A DNA stretch of 64,000 nt, from contig JADJXL010000017.1 of NCBI GenBank assembly GCA_016715885.1, forward strand, positions 248,001 through 312,000, given 5' to 3'. This document shows positions 25,856 through 35,259 of this stretch, one piece after another; within the stretch, counting starts at the first letter, position 1, and each line of letters opens with the position of its first letter. The DNA comes from Polyangiaceae bacterium. GTDB taxonomy: Bacteria; Myxococcota_A; Polyangia; Polyangiales; Polyangiaceae. The notes beneath the pieces are model-generated. The model saw only the letters and a program-made list of their open reading frames with translations, was not told the origin of the DNA and made no database searches. A program made the position numbers and the translations under genes.

Positions 25856-27279
25856 CGCCGCGTTTCCACCTCCTTGCCAAGCTGAATGGGGCCCGAAGTG
25901 GACGAGGAACGCGTGGGGGGTGAAGACGTGGATTTGGTGTTTGCCGTGGGCTTGCCTGCCGGAAAATCCGCGATCGACGACTGCATGGGTGCGGGTTCGA
26001 CGACGATAACGGGGGCGCTCGGCAATACCGACACGGCGACAGCGGGGATCGTCGCCACGGATGGGGTCGCTTCTGGCGGAGCCGCCTGCACGGCGCTTGG
26101 AATTGGACGCGTATCGACGACCGGCACGCGCTCGCGATTTACCAGGACAAACCCGACGCCAAGCGTAACGAGGGCGCTTGCAATAGCAATTGCAACGAGC
26201 ATCGAGCGATTCCGCGGCGCCTCGGCGGTTTGGGCAACGCCACCCACGGTCGCGCCGAGCATTTCGTCCTTGGACATGGGCGCGCTGACGCGAATGGACG
26301 CGGGCGATTGTGAAGACGCCAAAGTATCGGCCGTGTTTCTGGTCGTTTCAATGGCCGCAAGGCGCTCGTCGATGGTCGAAGCTTTGTCTGGCGCCACGGC
26401 CGCGAGCGCTCGGACGAGCTCGCGCACGTTGGGCATGCGTTCATCGAGGTTTTTTGCAAGACACGCGCCAACGATTTCAGAAACGTCGGACGATACCGCT
26501 TGGCAGACTTCGTGAAGCGGTTTTGGTTTGTCCCCGCAAATGCCGGCGAGCACGGCCGTTGCACTCGTACCGTCGAATGGAACTCGACCCGAAATCAGCT
26601 CGTAAAGAATGACGCCGAGTGCCCAGACGTCGGCCCGTTCGTCCACGTCTTTCGCGCTGCGAATTTGCTCGGGGGACATGTAATACGGTGTGCCGAGCAG
26701 AGCGGCTTCGGCCGTGAGCGAGGGCAAGGCATTCGGCAATAGCGAATTGTCCTTGAACTTGGAAACTCCAAAATCGAGAAGTTTGATGATGGGAGGTTTT
26801 TGATTTTTGCAAAGAAACAAGTTGGACGGTTTGAGGTCGCGGTGCACGATGCCGCGCTTGTGCGCTTCGGCAAGCGCATCGCAAGCCTGGAGGACATATT
26901 CGACGGCCACGGCTTCGGGCATGGGACCATTTCGATCGAGCTCTTCGCCAAGGTCGCGGCCCTCGAGGTATTCCATGACCATGTACGGTCGTCCGTCGGA
27001 CAGGATGCCGACGTCCAGGACCTTGGCCACGTGCTGGCTTTTTATTTTGACCGCAGCTTTCGCCTCGCGCATGAATCGTTCGGCCGCGTCGGACCGTCCG
27101 ACTCCTTCGGGGCGCAACAACTTGATGGCCACTCGTTCGTCCAAATGAATGTGAACGGCGGCGACCACGATGCCCATTCCGCCTTGCCCGAGAATGCGCT
27201 CGACACGGTACTTCCCGGCGATTTCATCACCTGGGGCAATGCCGACGGCAGCGGGCGGAACAGAGGCAGGGGCATTCAT
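25852..27279 (-). CDS. Ser/Thr protein kinase with TM helix and Pro/Ser-rich extracytoplasmic tail
   Basis: 475 aa. Motifs: GQGGMG (31-36), AIK with Lys53, HRDLKPSN near 147, DFG in LLDFGVSK, PYYMSPEQ, and ERADVWALG. The kinase domain ends near 300. One transmembrane helix follows at about 364-384, then a 90-residue tail rich in Pro, Ala, Ser and Thr and without a recognisable sensor fold. It follows the lipoprotein gene by 21 bases and overlaps the TPR/PEGA gene by four, so it is the centre of a three-gene unit in which the lipoprotein may supply the sensing function. Confidence 0.9.
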   Translation of the reverse strand: MNAPASVPPAAVGIAPGDEIAGKYRVERILGQGGMGIVVAAVHIHLDERVAIKLLRPEGVGRSDAAERFMREAKAAVKIKSQHVAKVLDVGILSDGRPYMVMEYLEGRDLGEELDRNGPMPEAVAVEYVLQACDALAEAHKRGIVHRDLKPSNLFLCKNQKPPIIKLLDFGVSKFKDNSLLPNALPSLTAEAALLGTPYYMSPEQIRSAKDVDERADVWALGVILYELISGRVPFDGTSATAVLAGICGDKPKPLHEVCQAVSSDVSEIVGACLAKNLDERMPNVRELVRALAAVAPDKASTIDERLAAIETTRNTADTLASSQSPASIRVSAPMSKDEMLGATVGGVAQTAEAPRNRSMLVAIAIASALVTLGVGFVLVNRERVPVVDTRPIPSAVQAAPPEATPSVATIPAVAVSVLPSAPVIVVEPAPMQSSIADFPAGKPTANTKSTSSPPTRSSSTSGPIQLGKEVETRR

Positions 27280-27300
27280 GATCGAGTACTCAGTGGCTTT

Positions 27301-28791
27301 TCATTGCTGCTCGCAAAATCCGAAGTTACATCGAGGTGCGTCGGGAGACGCGCAATCGGTGTCCGCCGTGCAGGGGGCGCACGTCGATTCGCCGGTGGTG
27401 AGCTGGTCGAAATAACACGCGCACGACCGCGCGGGAACGAGCGGTAGCAAGCTGCCGCCGTCCGAAATGCGTTGCACGCGCATGGCGCAGGAAGGCACGA
27501 GGCTTCCGCCGGCAACGATTTTGATGAGCTCGCTCATGTTCTCATCGGCATCTTTGCCTGCCGTGATGGGCGCTTGATCGAGGGTCAAGTATTTGACGAC
27601 ATTGTTGACGTTCATTTCGGCATTCTGCCGACTGAAAACGTGAATCGGGCCCCATAACGCATAATGTCCGTCGCGAACGTTGCGCTTGTCGAGCTTGCCC
27701 TCGTCCGAATCTGGATGGAACGCGCAATTTTGATCTTTCGCTTGAAACGCGAGCACCCGAAGAGATACTCGAACGTCCGTAGGGTCCCCATTGACGACAT
27801 CGAGAATTCCAATCGTCGCCGCAGCGTCGGCAGGCGAAGCCATTTTGACGGATTCAATCATCGCCGATGTGCCCGTGTTCTCGACGCCTACCCAATCCGC
27901 CGACGGAACGCCAATGAACGTCCCGATCATGTTTTGCGTGCCCGACGAAGGATTGCGGCGTTGCATTCGATCGACGTTCGTCCACGGGGCCGCGGAAAAT
28001 TTGTCATCGTACGTGCCGCCATACCCATACACGAGCCGTGCCGCTTCGGCACTGATGGCTCGCTCGGACGACGTCTTCGGTGCAATGAAAATCATCGCTT
28101 GAATGGGAGCTTGCGCATCGAGCGTTTTGCTCGGATCCTCTTCGAGACCACACGTCGTTGCAAATACGTCGCACGTGCCAATGTCTGCGAGCTGTTCCGG
28201 CAAGGTGCACTTGTTTTCGATGAGCTTGCCTTCTTCGCGTGTCCAATAAGAAAACTGACCTGCAACCTTCACGTCGTCGATAATGGCAGCAGCACCATTA
28301 CAAGAGCTCTGCGATTGATAAAGCACCGTCACGGGATTCGCGGCGCCCGCAAGCTCAGCGCTGAGGTAGCTCAGAATGGGCACGATTGCATTCGATCCTG
28401 TCACGACGACTCGATCCGTCGCGGGACAATCGTCGGGCCCACCCATGCCTGGCCCGCCCATATTTCCAGGTGATCCAACGGGTATTTCCGGTAAATCCGC
28501 CGGCGATGAAAGACCGAGCCGGTCGAGATTGTCGAATGGAATGCATGCCGATTCCGTGCACGCATTGGGCAATTGTTCCTTCGTGAGCTTGCAGCCGCCA
28601 CCGGTCCGGTAACATCCGCGTCCGTCGAACCCCGCGGCGTCCCAGCAAGACTCGATGTCCTCGATGCCTAGAACGTCGCTGCAACCCACGCTCGTGACGA
28701 CGATCGTTGCCACAAAGAACGCACGCGCGGGCACGATCGCTAGAGACCAGACATTACCGAGCCATTTGCCACTGCGATTTCCATTCAGCAT
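27301..28791 (-). CDS. lipoprotein with PstS-like binding-protein features and Cys-rich tail
   Basis: 496 aa from ATG 28791. The N-terminal hydrophobic segment ends in VTSVGCSDVLGIEDI; the Cys (37) followed by VLGIED is a pattern common in myxobacterial lipoproteins. From about 128, VVVTGSNAIVPILSYLSAEL and VLYQSQSSCNGAAAI recall the beginning of phosphate-type periplasmic binding proteins (the serine/glycine loop that holds the ligand). The C-terminus CAPCTADTDCASPDAPRCNF is a small Cys-rich module. It is first in an operon with a kinase and a TPR/PEGA protein. A ligand-sensing role is a plausible guess; the fold is not certain. Confidence 0.68.
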   Translation of the reverse strand: MLNGNRSGKWLGNVWSLAIVPARAFFVATIVVTSVGCSDVLGIEDIESCWDAAGFDGRGCYRTGGGCKLTKEQLPNACTESACIPFDNLDRLGLSSPADLPEIPVGSPGNMGGPGMGGPDDCPATDRVVVTGSNAIVPILSYLSAELAGAANPVTVLYQSQSSCNGAAAIIDDVKVAGQFSYWTREEGKLIENKCTLPEQLADIGTCDVFATTCGLEEDPSKTLDAQAPIQAMIFIAPKTSSERAISAEAARLVYGYGGTYDDKFSAAPWTNVDRMQRRNPSSGTQNMIGTFIGVPSADWVGVENTGTSAMIESVKMASPADAAATIGILDVVNGDPTDVRVSLRVLAFQAKDQNCAFHPDSDEGKLDKRNVRDGHYALWGPIHVFSRQNAEMNVNNVVKYLTLDQAPITAGKDADENMSELIKIVAGGSLVPSCAMRVQRISDGGSLLPLVPARSCACYFDQLTTGESTCAPCTADTDCASPDAPRCNFGFCEQQ

Positions 28792-28895
28792 GCGACCGCC
28801 TTCCGCACTGCGAAACGAGAACTCATCAAGCCCGCCACTGGAAACACGAATACCTCTCCCTTCCTATGGGACATGCGGCGCGGACGCAACCGTGT

Positions 28896-28937
28896 GCGAT
28901 AAAAAGAACCGGCACCGACCCGTCATCGCGCCGGTTC
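28896..28937 (-). terminator. intrinsic terminator of the GH35 gene, overlapping its stop codon
   Basis: On the reverse strand an 8-bp perfect stem GAACCGGC/GCCGGTTC (28930-28937 with 28906-28913) with a 16-base loop is followed at once by TTTTT. The stop codon of the GH35 gene (28923-28925) lies inside the loop. The stem plus U-run meets the usual rho-independent pattern. It also isolates the lipoprotein-kinase operon from read-through. Confidence 0.65.
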
Positions 28938-31007
28938 GAGCATTCGTACGCTACGCGGACGCATCGCCACTTCGAGGACCCCGGAAGCCCCATCGAACTC
29001 GGCTTCGTCGATCGCGTCGATCGCGCGGGAACAGTCGAACCCACATCGCAGTCGCGCAACCACGTGCCGTTCGTTCGGGTTGATCACGAAAACCACGCGC
29101 GCTCGGCCGCTCGAATCCTCGTGCACGGTCGCCAGCACATCGTTCGGATCGCACGCATGCGTGGGCAATCCAAGCAGATCCACGGCTTGTCCGACAGCCG
29201 ATGCGGCCGATGCGGCATCCCGCACGACGGGCCCAAGACGCCCATCGGCAAGAAGTCGCCGCAAATCGTACGGCGTCGAAGGAACTCGATAGGTGTCGTC
29301 GAACTGGGGCTCGCGTGGACCCAGCGTGATTTGCACGCCGCTTGCTCGTGCCGCCGCAAGTCGTTCGAAAACCGCTGGTTCGAGCGCTCCGGACGACACG
29401 CAGAGAAGCCAGCGCGGATCGCCCGCGAACGCGTAATCATCCGTGCCCACGAGGGCAAACGGGACACCTCGAGCCTCGAGCGCGCGTTCGAACGCATGCA
29501 CGAACTCGCCCGCTTCCACCGCAAGCGGATAACCAAGACCCAATTCTTCTTCGATCGCGCTCTCGCGAGCACCCACGCCAAACGTCGAAAGAATCGCGCC
29601 CGACATGGGACTGAAGGCATGCATGGCGCGAGTGATTCGACGCTCGAGACGCGGGATCAGTATGCGCACCGGCACGCGTCGTCGAAGCGTCGCGAACGAC
29701 GTGCGTTCGAACGCTGCACAGAGCTTGCGCCAAAAGTTGGCCTGCGGTCTTTCACGACCATGCCGATCGATAGGGGATCCAAGCCATCGATCCCGCTCGA
29801 CGGCCATGTACACGTTGAATCCGCGCAGCCCATACGCGAGCGCCGCGAGCACGGTGAACGCGCTGTCTTGGTCGGCAAGAGGCGGGAAAAATGGCGGGAA
29901 ACCCGCACCCATCTCGCTGGCGAATGCGGGTACGCCCAAAGCTTCCGCGCGCGCCGCAAGGTCTGTCGTGGCACGTGCAACGACTTGGCGACCGGTTTGT
30001 CCCGCCGCATGGTAGTAGTCTTGGCCCACGAGATCGACCACTTCGGCAACTCGGTCCGGATGGAGCGGCGTCGCGTCTTGCCCCGGAGGCAGGTTGTGCA
30101 CGGTGGGCACACCGGACAAACCCGCAGCTTCGAGCGCCCGGACAAACCGCGTGAAAGCGGTCGTCAAAAGGTGCTCTTGAAACGCACACCAATCGATGTG
30201 CCTTACGAGATCCGTAGGTGTTTCGGCGTCGAACCTTCGAGGCGCCTCGACCGACGTGAAACGCGTGAGGTCGCTCGACGGCTCGTCTCCCTCTTTGCCC
30301 GTGATGCCGTACGCAACGGAAAGCGCATCGATCGTGCCGTACTTGGCGCGCAAGAAGTCGCGGTACGCGCGAATCGCATCCGGGTGGTAATCCTGGTCGT
30401 ACGCTCCTTCGCGAAAGTAAAACGCCCCTTCGTTGTCGACCTGCAAGAGCACGATCGGACCGTTCGGATACAAGAGCGGCGCGAGCACGGGTCCAAGGAG
30501 CTGGAAGTACCGCGCGACCTCGTCGTGATACGCATCGCTCGCGTAACTCGGCACGGGAAACGCAACCGGAAGCATGGGGAGCATGACGGGGTTTTGCTCG
30601 GGCGAACGCGCCTGACACGCGCCATCCCAGACGATGCGTTTGGGCAAACCGAAGTACGTGAGCTCGGCGTTGATGTGCGGGCCCGGGCGAACGATGACCC
30701 AGAGGCCGACTTCTTGGGCGAGGCGACAAAACCGCGCGACGTCGCGTTGCGGATCGGTTTCGCCGAGCTCGAGTTTGCCCGGAGAAACTTCGTGCACGCC
30801 CCAGGGGACGTACGTGTCGACGAAGTGAAGACCGAGCTTTTTGACGGCCACGAGACACGATCGCCAATCGTTTGGATCGAGGCGCCAGTAGTGAACGGCG
30901 CCGGCGAGCAGCGGGAGCGTGGTGCCGCCGATGTCGATGCCGCCCGGTACGAGCTTCACGCGGCGCTCGATGCTGTCCGTGGTTTGTCGGTCTTGTTGTG
31001 CGGTCAT
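28923..31007 (-). CDS. glycoside hydrolase family 35-like beta-galactosidase
   Basis: 694 aa. The N-terminus fits the GH35 TIM barrel: HYWRLDPNDWRSCLVAVKKL, then DTYVPWGVHE, PGPHINAEL (family form GPYICAEW) and VLLQVDNEG near 190 (acid/base Glu in the usual QxENE position). SEMGAG near 370 holds the likely nucleophile Glu. A long C-terminal part forms further domains, including a glutamine-amidotransferase-like fold common in beta-galactosidase trimerisation domains. No signal peptide is visible, so it should be cytoplasmic. The sugar substrate is uncertain. Transcription ends at the hairpin at its 3' end. Confidence 0.82.
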   Translation of the reverse strand: MTAQQDRQTTDSIERRVKLVPGGIDIGGTTLPLLAGAVHYWRLDPNDWRSCLVAVKKLGLHFVDTYVPWGVHEVSPGKLELGETDPQRDVARFCRLAQEVGLWVIVRPGPHINAELTYFGLPKRIVWDGACQARSPEQNPVMLPMLPVAFPVPSYASDAYHDEVARYFQLLGPVLAPLLYPNGPIVLLQVDNEGAFYFREGAYDQDYHPDAIRAYRDFLRAKYGTIDALSVAYGITGKEGDEPSSDLTRFTSVEAPRRFDAETPTDLVRHIDWCAFQEHLLTTAFTRFVRALEAAGLSGVPTVHNLPPGQDATPLHPDRVAEVVDLVGQDYYHAAGQTGRQVVARATTDLAARAEALGVPAFASEMGAGFPPFFPPLADQDSAFTVLAALAYGLRGFNVYMAVERDRWLGSPIDRHGRERPQANFWRKLCAAFERTSFATLRRRVPVRILIPRLERRITRAMHAFSPMSGAILSTFGVGARESAIEEELGLGYPLAVEAGEFVHAFERALEARGVPFALVGTDDYAFAGDPRWLLCVSSGALEPAVFERLAAARASGVQITLGPREPQFDDTYRVPSTPYDLRRLLADGRLGPVVRDAASAASAVGQAVDLLGLPTHACDPNDVLATVHEDSSGRARVVFVINPNERHVVARLRCGFDCSRAIDAIDEAEFDGASGVLEVAMRPRSVRMLEPAR

Positions 31008-31079
31008 GACGAGGGGCGGAGCGTAGCAGGGGATAGACGTGCGGGAGAGTTCCGCCGTGGGCTCGTCGCCGTTTACAGC

Positions 31080-34000
31080 CTACCCCACCTGAGTCACGCC
31101 CGCCGCATCCACCAGTCGATGCAAATCCAAAATCGCCGCATCGATCAATGAAAACAGCGTTCGTGGCGACAAACCCAATACGAGGAGCAGCACCGCGAGC
31201 GGTACGGTGACGAGCAGTTCGTCCCGCCAGAGATCGGGGAATTTGCCGCCAAATGCTTCGAGGTATTTGTTTTTACGCCACTCGGCGGGTACCGCGCCAA
31301 ACAGAATCTTTCCGGTAGCCCGCATCTGAACGGCTGCCAAAATCACCATACCGGCAATCGCCACCACAGCCAATCCCGGCTGCCGCGGAAATGCTCCCGT
31401 CACCGCCAAAAGCGGTCCCCAAAAGCCCACAAGCCCAGGCATTCCCATCGATACGAACACCGCCACCCCAAAAAGCCCCGCAAACATCGGCATGTGCTCG
31501 GACAAACCACCGAATTGGCTCGTCAACGTCGTCCGCACGCGCGTTTCGAGCGCATGCACGAGCAGCGCGAAAAGCCCCGCAACCAGCGCCAATGTAGCGG
31601 CAACATACACCGACGCCGCAATGCCCTGCGGCGTGCACGAACCAATGCCCACCAATACGAGCCCGGCATACGCCGTCAAACCATGCGCAACCCAGCGCTT
31701 CATGTCCGATTGAGCGCGCGCCCATAGCGCAAAAACGACGAGCACCAGGGCGCCCACCATCATCAACGTATTTGCCGCCCACCTCGTTCCCTGAGGCATT
31801 ATCCCGACGTTGAAACGCAGCAAACCCATCACAGCCGTACCGACGAACGCCGCCTGCAAAAGAACGTTCCTCGGTGCATCCGATTCGGCAAATGCAACCG
31901 ATGGCAGCACGAGCCGCAAACCAAACGCGAAAAATAGCGCCGTCCAGATGACTTTGATGGCGTTCACGCCGAATAGCGATGCATCGACGTTCACCCAATT
32001 CACCCGCGCGAGATCGGGAATGGCCAATGCATGCGTCAAAAAGCGACCATCCACGGCATACGTGGGGTCCGAATGACGATGAAGCCAATATGCCGACGCG
32101 CCAAGAAAGACCATTCCGGCAAGCGACGATATGCCAAATCGCATTGCAGAAACGCGGGCACCCTCCCCCGTGCCCGTTCGAATCAACCAATACGCCGCAA
32201 CGATTCCAACAAACCAAAACCCGCAAAACAGAACGATGTCCTGCGATACGAATACCCCGAGCACCGACGTAACGAATATCGGCCCGAATACGTGAAACCA
32301 CACGGGTCGATCACGAAGCGATGCCGACGCCAGCGATGCCAATGGCGCAACCAAAGACATCACGACCACGAGCGTCAGCGATACTCCGTCCAAACCCAGA
32401 AAGTATTCGACGCCAATGTTCGGCAACAGCACCGCTCGCTCGACGAGCTGCAATCCATCATTTCCGTCAGCTCGGCCGAATTGACGATCGAAACGCGCAC
32501 CCATGGCAATGACGAATGCCAGATTCGCTGCAAATACGAGCGCCGACGCGACTGCGAGCGTACGCGCACCATCGCGGCGAATTGCACGGAGCACGAGCGC
32601 CAGGAATGCCGCAACGAGCGGAAACCAAACAATGAACGAAAGCGCCCGATCACCCAGCGGACCAAGATCCCGCGAACGCGACGCGTGAATCGGCACGAGC
32701 GACGGCGAGCTCGGAGCATTCGCTTCGACAAACGCATGCCCAAAAAACTCACGCGCACGAGCATCTCCAAACCGCCACCGAACCACGACGCGACGCTCCT
32801 TGCCCGGATCGACGACCACGGCACCGCCCTTCGCGCCTTCGATCTCCACCGTCGCGAAAGGCGGCGACCGCGGCGCATCCGCATCGAAGCGAAGCCTCGC
32901 GCCCGAAACCTTCAGCGCAGCCGTCCCGTCGTTTCGTATGACAAACGCACCGACCATCGTTTCGCCATCGGGCGCGTAGTCGAGCTCGACGACATCACCT
33001 CGCTCGGGACGAAGAACCATCCGCGGCTCGCCTCCTTCGGACGCATGAACGTCGGTTGGAAGGACAAACATCGCCGCGACGAGCAAGAGAGCGGACCCGA
33101 GAAGCAACGATGGGCGACGCGTACGCACGACACCCACGAGCACCGCCGCCAAGACACACGCGATCACCACGACGTCGTGGTTGAACGAAACGAGATCGCC
33201 CGCACGCACCAGCGGATGAAGACCCAACACCACTGCGGAGATGCGAAGCACGTTCCACGAAGGCGATGCTTCGCCGGGCACGAGCCACGGCACGAGCAGC
33301 GCCGGTACACTCGTGAGAAGCGCTCCAAGCGCGATGAGAAAAACCACGAGCGGAACGACGCCCAAAAATCCAAAAAACTTCTTGTTGAACAGTGCGTTGC
33401 GCAAGAAGTGCTTGCCTTGGTCGTCGACGAGCTCGAGCTGATCGGCAACCTCGGAAAATGTGCTCGCTTGACCCACCGGCACGACGGAGACGTCTTCGCC
33501 ATTTCCTACGACGAGCCGCTCGATCCACGCGACTTCATGACCATCACCCGTGACGATCGCTCCGCCTCCAGGAACGATCACGATGTCGTGCGGTCCCGCA
33601 GGGATGTCTTTCCGGACAAACGGCGCGACCCCGAACGGTTCGGCGCGCTCGAGCAACTTGTCGCCCGTGTCGACGAAGACGCGCGCACCAGGATGGCTCG
33701 TGAACGTGAGCGTTCCGCGCTCCTTCGCACGCTGGGCAACGGCCGCGGCATCACGCTCGCCTCGCGGAATATCGTCGGGCACGACGACTTCTTCAGGGCC
33801 GGACGACATGTCACGCGCGTGAACGGCGACGAACCTCGCGCGGTAGTCAGAAAGGTATCCATCACCGAGCCATGCGCCACCAAGGCTCCAGAATAGCAGG
33901 ACAAACGCTGCAAGAAGCGATGCGATGCCGGCAAACTGCAGAAGGAACACACGCGTCGCAGTGGCAACCGGCACGGACAATCGTTTGTCTCGTACGACCA

Positions 34001-34505
34001 ACACGTACGTCGCGACCGCCGCCAGAGACCAACCGAAAAGAAGAACGACAAACCCATCCGCAAGCAGCGCTGTCGAAACACCCGCCGCAAGAAGCAACAC
34101 GGCGGCCTGGAAACGATGACCCGCCCCATCGTTTTTTTTCGCAAACTTCGTACGAGTCAAAAAGAACGCCGTGCCTACGAGCGGAACGAACAGCAAAAAT
34201 GCAGCCGCCGGATCCAGAAAGAAACCAAGGTTTGCGTCCAGCGAGCCGATTCGTACGAGGTTTGTCGTGACGTCACGGAGCGCTCGACGGGCCGAATCGA
34301 GCATCGCGAGCTGCACCGCGTGCAGCGCGAGCAGGCCAAGCGCCATGCCGATCGAAACGAGCGCAACGGCGCGGCGACGCTGGGGCTCGAGCCGACCAGC
34401 CGAAAACGTCACGATCAGCGCACCAAGCAGCAAGACGAGCGGAATCCAAGCGAGCGATAGGTAGGGCTCTGTGACGGGAACGAGCGAACCGGCGTAAGCG
34501 GACAT
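31080..34505 (-). CDS. NuoL/NuoM-like fusion membrane protein with PEGA-like and Ig-like inserts
   Basis: 1141 aa. The N-terminal third has helices like the start of the complex I antiporter subunit NuoL. A soluble insert at about 264-345 (TLTFTSHPGARVFVDTGDK, IPAGPHDIVIVPGGG) is PEGA-like. More helices follow, then an Ig-like soluble domain at about 490-590, then a NuoM-like half beginning near 690 with EYFLGLDGVSLTLVVVMSLV. Key pump residues are altered: the TM5 motif reads GWS (Ser160) and FWF (near 762) where antiporter subunits have WE, and the TM7 lysine region reads FGLRLVLP. No other nuo gene is nearby. It may be a non-pumping membrane scaffold or a novel ion-translocating protein. 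Confidence 0.78.
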   Translation of the reverse strand: MSAYAGSLVPVTEPYLSLAWIPLVLLLGALIVTFSAGRLEPQRRRAVALVSIGMALGLLALHAVQLAMLDSARRALRDVTTNLVRIGSLDANLGFFLDPAAAFLLFVPLVGTAFFLTRTKFAKKNDGAGHRFQAAVLLLAAGVSTALLADGFVVLLFGWSLAAVATYVLVVRDKRLSVPVATATRVFLLQFAGIASLLAAFVLLFWSLGGAWLGDGYLSDYRARFVAVHARDMSSGPEEVVVPDDIPRGERDAAAVAQRAKERGTLTFTSHPGARVFVDTGDKLLERAEPFGVAPFVRKDIPAGPHDIVIVPGGGAIVTGDGHEVAWIERLVVGNGEDVSVVPVGQASTFSEVADQLELVDDQGKHFLRNALFNKKFFGFLGVVPLVVFLIALGALLTSVPALLVPWLVPGEASPSWNVLRISAVVLGLHPLVRAGDLVSFNHDVVVIACVLAAVLVGVVRTRRPSLLLGSALLLVAAMFVLPTDVHASEGGEPRMVLRPERGDVVELDYAPDGETMVGAFVIRNDGTAALKVSGARLRFDADAPRSPPFATVEIEGAKGGAVVVDPGKERRVVVRWRFGDARAREFFGHAFVEANAPSSPSLVPIHASRSRDLGPLGDRALSFIVWFPLVAAFLALVLRAIRRDGARTLAVASALVFAANLAFVIAMGARFDRQFGRADGNDGLQLVERAVLLPNIGVEYFLGLDGVSLTLVVVMSLVAPLASLASASLRDRPVWFHVFGPIFVTSVLGVFVSQDIVLFCGFWFVGIVAAYWLIRTGTGEGARVSAMRFGISSLAGMVFLGASAYWLHRHSDPTYAVDGRFLTHALAIPDLARVNWVNVDASLFGVNAIKVIWTALFFAFGLRLVLPSVAFAESDAPRNVLLQAAFVGTAVMGLLRFNVGIMPQGTRWAANTLMMVGALVLVVFALWARAQSDMKRWVAHGLTAYAGLVLVGIGSCTPQGIAASVYVAATLALVAGLFALLVHALETRVRTTLTSQFGGLSEHMPMFAGLFGVAVFVSMGMPGLVGFWGPLLAVTGAFPRQPGLAVVAIAGMVILAAVQMRATGKILFGAVPAEWRKNKYLEAFGGKFPDLWRDELLVTVPLAVLLLVLGLSPRTLFSLIDAAILDLHRLVDAAGVTQVG

Positions 34506-34563
34506 CGTCCACAGGTTTACTCGCGTTCACCGCCGCTCCCAACTCAGAGCGTTCGATCGCAGG

Positions 34564-35253
34564 TCATTCGGATTCGGGAGCCGGCATGCCGCGAAACGTC
34601 GCTTTGCGAAGAAGGCGCCAAAGCTCGGCTCGGCCCTCGCCCGTTTCCGCGGAATAACCGATCACCTTGCGACCAGCTTGTTTGGAAATGCTGGCGAGCG
34701 CCGTACGCCTTGCAGCAACACCAAGTTTGTCGACCTTGGTGGCAACGATGACGACTTCGACGGGTTGTCGTTGTGCCGTGCCAGCCTCATCGACAAAGCG
34801 AACAAGCTCGGCGTCGTCTTCCTCGACGCCACGACGCACGTCGACGAGCAGCACGAGCGCGGCAAGCGTCACGCGCGTACGAAGATACTTTTCGATGAGG
34901 TTTTGCCAAGCAGCACGTTCGGCTTTCGAAACGCGGCTGTAGCCATAACCAGGCAAGTCGATGAGGTGAAAGACGGCGCCATCACGCGCCCGCGCCTCGA
35001 AGAGGTTGATTTGCTTCGTCACACCAGGCGTCGCGCCCGTGCGCACGAGGCCGCGACGCTCGACGAGTGAATTGATGAGGCTCGACTTGCCGACGTTCGA
35101 TCGCCCCGCAAACGCGATCTCGGCCATCGTGGGTGGGGGAAGCGAACTGCCGGTAGCAGCACCGGCAAGAAAACTCGCATCCACGATTTGATGTGGATCG
35201 AGCTTCTTGATTTTCGGTGCCGAAGCACCTGACGAACGTGGTTTGTCAGTCAC
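34564..35253 (-). CDS. engB: ribosome biogenesis GTP-binding protein EngB (YihA/YsxC)
   Basis: 229 aa, GTG start at 35253. GTPase motifs: G1 GRSNVGKS, G2 region TPGVTKQINLF, G3 DLPGYGYS, G4 TKVDKL and G5 YSAETGEG. The order and the spacing match EngB, an essential GTPase that helps assemble the large ribosomal subunit. The N-terminal 40 residues are a less conserved extension. It begins six bases after the stop of the DUF971 gene, so the two are one transcription unit. Confidence 0.95.
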   Translation of the reverse strand: MTDKPRSSGASAPKIKKLDPHQIVDASFLAGAATGSSLPPPTMAEIAFAGRSNVGKSSLINSLVERRGLVRTGATPGVTKQINLFEARARDGAVFHLIDLPGYGYSRVSKAERAAWQNLIEKYLRTRVTLAALVLLVDVRRGVEEDDAELVRFVDEAGTAQRQPVEVVIVATKVDKLGVAARRTALASISKQAGRKVIGYSAETGEGRAELWRLLRKATFRGMPAPESE

Positions 35254-35259
35254 GATGCC

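Noticed and set aside
28707..31151. An 814-codon open frame antisense to the GH35 gene
   Set aside because: Low-quality, Arg-rich translation with no motif; a shadow of the real gene on the other strand.
32031..33896. A 621-codon forward frame opposite the NuoL/M fusion
   Set aside because: Composition is Arg/His-rich and lacks hydrophobic patterning or domains; the reverse strand encodes clear membrane helices.
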